Shown: positions 60,093-64,000 of the stretch, in pieces
Layout: each line of letters starts with the position of its first letter
Numbering within the stretch: position 1 is the first letter of the stretch
Assembly: GCA_016871895.1 (NCBI GenBank)
Contig: VHBO01000009.1
Location: forward strand, 1-64,000
Source of the DNA: Gemmatimonadota bacterium
GTDB lineage: Bacteria > Gemmatimonadota > Gemmatimonadetes > Gemmatimonadales > Gemmatimonadaceae
Direction of reading: 5' to 3'
DNA length: 64,000 nucleotides
Notes under the pieces: generated by a model
Database searches by the model: none
What the model was told of the DNA's origin: nothing
Seen by the model: the letters and a program-made list of their open reading frames with translations, nothing else
Translations under genes and position numbers: made by a program

Positions 60093-60941
60093 ATGCCGCG
60101 GATCCCTCTCGCCCCACTCCCTGCCTCGCCGAGCGAGGCGCTGACCACGCGCTGGCTCGGTGCGCTCGACGAGCGCCTGCAGGACCCTGCGACCGACCGC
60201 GCCAACCTCTGCCGTGACACGCTCCTCGAGCTCGCGCACCCGACGTATGCGGGGCGCTGGGCGGAGGCCGTGGCGGATGAGCGCGTGCCGCTCGGGACCC
60301 GACTCGCGCTCTCGGCGCTCGACCCGCGGCACGTGACGCTCGAGCCGGAGTACTACGGCGACTGCGACCAGGTCCGATTCCAGCGGGTGAAGCCGCTGCT
60401 CTGGCTCTGGTATTCCTTCGACCGGCTCCCGATCGGTGGACAAGCGGTGTCCCTCGGTGTGCGGCTCCGACAGACGCTCGCGCCGCACATCTTCCGCTCG
60501 GTCGGCCGCAACTTCAAGTGCTTCCAGCACGTGGAGTTCTCGTTCGGCTACAATCTCGCGGTCGGTGACGACGTGGTGGTGCACCGGCACGTGCTGCTCG
60601 ACGACCGCGGCGGCATCCGACTCGGGCACCGCGTCTCCATCAGCGATTACGCGAACATCTACTCACACACGCACAGTATCGTCGAGCAGGTGGACGTCAC
60701 GAACGCGCGGACCGTGCTCGCGGACGACGTACGGGTGACGTATCACGCGACGGTGCTCGCCGGCGTGCACGTGGGGGAGAACGGGATGGTCGGGGCAATG
60801 GCGGTCGCGACGAAGGACGTGCGGCCCTACCACGTGAACGTGGGGATCCCGGCGAAGAGCGTGCGGGTGAAACCGAACGCGCCCGCGGGGGCGGAGGATC
60901 GGCTCAGGACGGCGTCGGACCGGGGCCGCGCGGACAGCTGA
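60093..60941 (+). CDS. Left-handed beta-helix (hexapeptide-repeat) acyltransferase
   Basis: 282 residues. An N-terminal helical domain (~1-130) precedes hexapeptide repeats from about residue 140 (LAVGDDVVVHRHVLLDDRGGIRLGHRV, VLAGVHVGENGMVGAMAVATKDV) and the usual ending VNVGIPAKSVRVKP. The His in THTHSI may be catalytic. Members acylate sugars or Ser/Cys precursors; the N-terminal half resembles none I can name, so the acceptor is unknown. It overlaps the convergent NUDIX gene by 38 bp. Confidence 0.88.
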   Translation: MPRIPLAPLPASPSEALTTRWLGALDERLQDPATDRANLCRDTLLELAHPTYAGRWAEAVADERVPLGTRLALSALDPRHVTLEPEYYGDCDQVRFQRVKPLLWLWYSFDRLPIGGQAVSLGVRLRQTLAPHIFRSVGRNFKCFQHVEFSFGYNLAVGDDVVVHRHVLLDDRGGIRLGHRVSISDYANIYSHTHSIVEQVDVTNARTVLADDVRVTYHATVLAGVHVGENGMVGAMAVATKDVRPYHVNVGIPAKSVRVKPNAPAGAEDRLRTASDRGRADS

Positions 60942-61392
60942 GGACGTCCCACACCGCGGGCGTCGCAAGGAGGAGTCGCGCATCGTCGACGAACCGTCGC
61001 TCGTGGGGCCAGCTGAACCGGCGCCGGGCCTGCGACGGTGTCAGCCAGACGTGGCGGTGATGCTCCGGACCGAGTCGGACGGGCGCCGCTGGAGCGACGA
61101 CGGCGGCGAAGACCGCGGCGAGCTCGACGCGCCCAGCCGGGACGAGGTAGAACGGATGCATCGTGACGGAGAGGAGACGATCGGCCTCGAGCCCGGTCTC
61201 CTCGCGGAGTTCACGCCGCGCCGCCTCCTCGAGCCGTTCCCCGGGCTCCACTTTGCCGTGGACCATCTCCCACGATCCGGGGCACCGCGTCCCCAGCGCC
61301 CGTTGGAGTACGAGCACTTGCCAGCCCCTGATCACCGGCCGCCAGACGAGGACGTCGACGACGCCCACCGTGGTGGGAACCGGCGTGCTCAC
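60904..61392 (-). CDS. NUDIX hydrolase
   Basis: 162 residues with a GTG start overlapping the pilus ATPase stop (GTGA). The NUDIX box is intact (GKVEPGE, then RELREETGLE). The N-terminal domain (VDVLVWRPVIRGWQVLVLQR) is typical of the MutT-like group; substrate unknown. The 3' end overlaps the acyltransferase gene by 38 bp on the opposite strand. Confidence 0.92.
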   Translation of the reverse strand: MSTPVPTTVGVVDVLVWRPVIRGWQVLVLQRALGTRCPGSWEMVHGKVEPGERLEEAARRELREETGLEADRLLSVTMHPFYLVPAGRVELAAVFAAVVAPAAPVRLGPEHHRHVWLTPSQARRRFSWPHERRFVDDARLLLATPAVWDVLSCPRGPGPTPS

Positions 61393-63752
61393 GCCCCCCT
61401 CCCGACCGCTCGCTCGAGCATGGCGTTGATCCGGGCGGAGAGGGCGCGGACGCGGAAGGGCTTGGTGAGATAGTCGGTCGCGCCGACCTCGAAGGCGCGC
61501 ACCTCACTCTCTTCGTCGCCCTTGGCGGTCAGGACGATGACCGGAAGCTTCGCGGTGGCGGGCCGGGCACGGAGGTGCGAGAGCACGCCGTAGCCGTCGA
61601 GGCGCGGCAGCTTCAGGTCGAGAACCATCAGGTCCGGCGCGTGGCGATCGAGCTCCTCGAGGGCGGCGACGCCGTCCGCTGCCTCAACCACACGGAACCC
61701 TTCCCGTTCCAGCAGCTCCTTCATCACGCGGCGGAGATTTGCTTCATCCTCGACGACCAGCAGGGTGCGCGCGGTGCGCGGTGCGGTACTGCGATCGTCG
61801 AGGAGGTCGAAGGCATCGCCCGTGAAGCCGGTCGGGTGCGAATGGCGAGTGCCAGCCAGACGGCCCGTGGGACCGGAGATGGACGGGCTCTCCTGCCTCT
61901 CGATGGCGAGCCCGCGTGCCAGGGTCAGGGATTGCGTCGGCCCGAGCCCCGGCGTGGGCGGCGGCAGTGTCACGGCCCTGGACGTCGGTCCTGATGTCCC
62001 CGTGTCCTGCGGTCCGGCGGTCGGGGCGGAACCCGCCTCGGCGGCCGCCCTCGACGGCGACACCTCGGAGGGCGCCTCGAGGACGCGGAGCAGCTCCACC
62101 AGCGAGCTCTCACCGCGCCGAACGTGCTCCACCCCGGACTCCCAGAGCGTGAGCAGGCCCGCCTCGCGAGCCGCCTCCGCGATTCGGTCGAGTGACTGCG
62201 CCGACCCGATCCGCTTCGCGACCTCCTCGCTGGCCGTGAGCACCTCCTCGATGGCGAGGCGCCCACGATATCCCGTCATCGCGCATTCTCCGCACCCGAC
62301 GGCCCGACGGACGCGCGACGGGTCCGGGAAGAACCGACGCAGGCGGTCGGGGATGTCGTCCGGCGCCAGCTCGCTGCACACCGGACAGAGCCGACGTAGC
62401 AGGCGCTGCGCCACCACGCCCTTCAAGGCCGCGGCGATCTTGTACGACTCCACCCCGATGTCGACGAGGCGCGTGACCGCGCTCACCGCATCATTCGTGT
62501 GAAGCGTGCTCAGCACGAGGTGGCCGGTGAGCGAAGCCTGCACCGCGATCGTCGCTGTCTCGTGGTCGCGGATCTCGCCGACGAGGATGACGTCGGGGTC
62601 CTGTCGGAGAATCGACCGGAGCGCGGAGGGAAAGGTGAGCCCGGCCCTCTCGTTCACCTGCACCTGCACGATCCCCTGCAGGCGGTACTCAACGGGGTCT
62701 TCGACCGTCACGATGTTGACACCGCGCGCCTGCACGGCGCGCAACATCGAGTAGAGCGTCGTCGTCTTCCCCGAGCCGGTCGGACCGGTCACGAGCACGA
62801 TCCCCTCTCGGGCGTCGAGGAGCGCGTCGATCCGAGAGCGCTCGTCGTCGAGGAGGCCGAGGCTGTCCGTTGAGAGGACTGTGGAGCGTTGGTCTAGAAT
62901 ACGGATGACGACCTTCTCGCCCTGTGCGGCGGGAAGGGTGGAGACGCGGAGGTCGACGCGGTTCCCACCGACCGCGACCCGGGCGCGTCCGTCCTGCGGG
63001 CGCAACCGGTCTGCGATGTCGAGCTGCGCCATGATCTTGATGCGCGACGCGAGCGGCACCTTCGCCGCCTTCGGCAGCACCATCACCTGCCGCAGCACGC
63101 CGTCGATGCGATACCGGACGGCGACGCCCGTCTCCTCGGGCTCGAGGTGGATGTCCGACGCGCGCGACCGTATCCCCTCGGCGATGATGCGATCGACGAG
63201 CTGGATGACCGGGCGGTCCCCCGAGCGGTCGATCCCGATGTCGAGTTCCGAGTCCTCCGCCGCCTCATCGATCGCCTGGACCTCGTAGCTCCCAGTCATA
63301 CTGGAGACGATCTCCTCCAGTACATCGCGCTCGCGATACAGCGTCTCGAGACGCTTGGCAATCTCGCGGGGGGAGGCGATCTGCATCCGGACCTGTCGCC
63401 CGAGCGCGAAGGCGATCGCGCGCTCCGCATCGAGGTCGAGCGGATCGGCCGTGGCGATGTCGACGGCGGAATCCGTGACGGCGAGCGGGATGACCTGATA
63501 CTTCCGGGCCAGCCCTTCGGGGAGGAAGTCCTTCGCGCGAGGGTCGATCGAGAAGAGGTCGTTCCGCTTCAACCGGTAGCGCGCGGCGACCGCCTCGGCG
63601 ATCTCCTCGTCCGCGAGCCACTTCCGCTCGAGGACGGCTTCCCAAAGGCTCGGAGCGGCGGCCCGCAATTCCCTTGCCTGATCGGCGGTCAGCCGGTCGG
63701 CAAGCGCGCCGAGAACCCATTCATCACGTGCCGGGGGCCGCGCACTCGCCAT
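61389..63752 (-). CDS. PilB/GspE-type secretion ATPase fused to a C-terminal response-regulator receiver domain
   Basis: 787 residues. Order: MshEN-like N-terminal domain (~30-180: AVAARYRLKRNDLFSIDP), GspE ATPase core (~190-560) with Walker A GPTGSGKTTTLYS, Asp box, VGEIRDHETATIA and zinc site CPVCSEL..CGECAMTGYRGR, then a linker rich in Thr/Pro/Ser (~570-660), then a receiver domain (~665-787) with LLVVEDEANLRR, phospho-Asp in DLMVLDLKLPRLDG, VLTAKGDEESE and YLTKPFRV. It likely powers a type IV pilus or type II-like machine, with phosphorylation input. A fused receiver on this ATPase is unusual. Confidence 0.92.
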   Translation of the reverse strand: MASARPPARDEWVLGALADRLTADQARELRAAAPSLWEAVLERKWLADEEIAEAVAARYRLKRNDLFSIDPRAKDFLPEGLARKYQVIPLAVTDSAVDIATADPLDLDAERAIAFALGRQVRMQIASPREIAKRLETLYRERDVLEEIVSSMTGSYEVQAIDEAAEDSELDIGIDRSGDRPVIQLVDRIIAEGIRSRASDIHLEPEETGVAVRYRIDGVLRQVMVLPKAAKVPLASRIKIMAQLDIADRLRPQDGRARVAVGGNRVDLRVSTLPAAQGEKVVIRILDQRSTVLSTDSLGLLDDERSRIDALLDAREGIVLVTGPTGSGKTTTLYSMLRAVQARGVNIVTVEDPVEYRLQGIVQVQVNERAGLTFPSALRSILRQDPDVILVGEIRDHETATIAVQASLTGHLVLSTLHTNDAVSAVTRLVDIGVESYKIAAALKGVVAQRLLRRLCPVCSELAPDDIPDRLRRFFPDPSRVRRAVGCGECAMTGYRGRLAIEEVLTASEEVAKRIGSAQSLDRIAEAAREAGLLTLWESGVEHVRRGESSLVELLRVLEAPSEVSPSRAAAEAGSAPTAGPQDTGTSGPTSRAVTLPPPTPGLGPTQSLTLARGLAIERQESPSISGPTGRLAGTRHSHPTGFTGDAFDLLDDRSTAPRTARTLLVVEDEANLRRVMKELLEREGFRVVEAADGVAALEELDRHAPDLMVLDLKLPRLDGYGVLSHLRARPATAKLPVIVLTAKGDEESEVRAFEVGATDYLTKPFRVRALSARINAMLERAVGRGA

Positions 63753-63785
63753 CGTCCCGTGCTCTCCACCTGTAAGTCGACGCCC

Positions 63786-63791
63786 AATCTA
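63786..63791 (-). promoter_or_regulatory. Candidate -10 element (TAGATT) for the ATPase-receiver gene
   Basis: It lies 34 bp upstream of the ATG at 63752, in AGGTAGATTGG on the minus strand; a ribosome-binding site (GGAGAG) lies between. Confidence 0.4.
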
Positions 63792-63828
63792 CCTCCGCAC
63801 GCGGGGGACGGACCAGACGCTGGGCGAC

Positions 63829-64000
63829 TCAGAGCACGGGCCAGAGGTCGCGCCGAAGGTCGATGCTGAGGCGCCACGGCCCACCGCGCAGCGGCCGGGC
63901 GACGTCGAGCCGGAGCAGATCGAAGAGCCCGATGACGCCGAGTCCGACCGCCGGTTCCTGCCGCCACCCGCGTCGATCCGCGTCGAGCACCCCGACCCCG
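63829..64000 (-). CDS. C-terminal end of an outer-membrane-barrel-like protein (truncated by window edge)
   Basis: The reverse strand is open from the right edge to TGA at 63829-63831, giving ~56 residues. It ends with alternating strands GVIGLFDLLRLDVARPL, PWRLSIDLRRDLWPVL, which resemble the last two strands of an outer-membrane barrel or surface-antigen-like protein. The family cannot be fixed from so little sequence. Confidence 0.5.
   Translation of the reverse strand, partial: GVGVLDADRRGWRQEPAVGLGVIGLFDLLRLDVARPLRGGPWRLSIDLRRDLWPVL

Overview
The window is about 64 kb of very GC-rich bacterial chromosome with tightly packed genes, many 4-bp ATGA/GTGA start-stop overlaps and no intergenic gap above 300 bp. 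The content points to a Gram-negative (diderm) organism, most likely a member of Gemmatimonadota: two large TonB-dependent receptors with carboxypeptidase-like N-terminal plug extensions, a crtI-crtB-cruF carotenoid operon, a polyphosphate kinase/exopolyphosphatase pair, many lipoproteins, and small TANNTT-type -10 elements placed so close to some start codons that leaderless mRNAs are likely. The phylum call is inference from gene families; no 16S rRNA is present. I see no insertion sequence, prophage, integrase or CRISPR array.

Layout. 1-7 kb: the 3' end of a class A beta-lactamase, an unrecognised exported two-gene unit rich in His/Met beside tRNA-Lys, and a three-gene operon of ArsB/NhaD-like permease, N-formylglutamate amidohydrolase-like enzyme and AbgT transporter. 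7-11.4 kb: the conserved translation operon ffh-rpsP-rimM-trmD-rplS-rnhB (minus strand), with two heptanucleotide tandem arrays in its spacers. 11.4-24 kb: phosphate porin, lon plus a SET-domain gene, TonB receptor plus beta-propeller phytase, and a divergent glycosyltransferase/lipid-phosphatase cluster. 24-33 kb: metalloproteases, prepilin peptidase, a SpoU methylase and a nucleotide-salvage operon (tandem nucleotidase, small protein, adenosine deaminase, purine nucleoside phosphorylase). 33-48 kb: uridine kinase-phoB-phoR, a second TonB receptor, two lipoproteins, an orphan pstS, ppx, and the convergent phoU-like/pit/ppk operon. 48-64 kb: rhomboid protease, dnaK, HtrA protease, tRNA-Leu, carotenoid operon, tig-clpP-clpX-engB, a hexapeptide acyltransferase, NUDIX hydrolase and a PilB-type ATPase fused to a receiver domain.

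How it works together. Much of 11-48 kb reads as one phosphate-acquisition and storage island: outer-membrane uptake (porin, two TonB receptors), phosphate release (phytase, nucleotidase), sensing (PhoBR, PhoU-like), low-affinity import (Pit), capture (PstS) and polyphosphate making and breaking (PPK, PPX). Eight promoters in this stretch carry, in the same orientation, two GTTAC/GTGAC-like pentamers 11 bp apart. I infer that this is the PhoB operator of this organism. One copy lies upstream of phoBR itself, and another precedes a phosphodiesterase-PAP2-glycosyltransferase operon, suggesting membrane-lipid remodelling under phosphate limitation. This predicted regulon, including two unrecognised lipoproteins and an orphan PstS, is the main novel observation.
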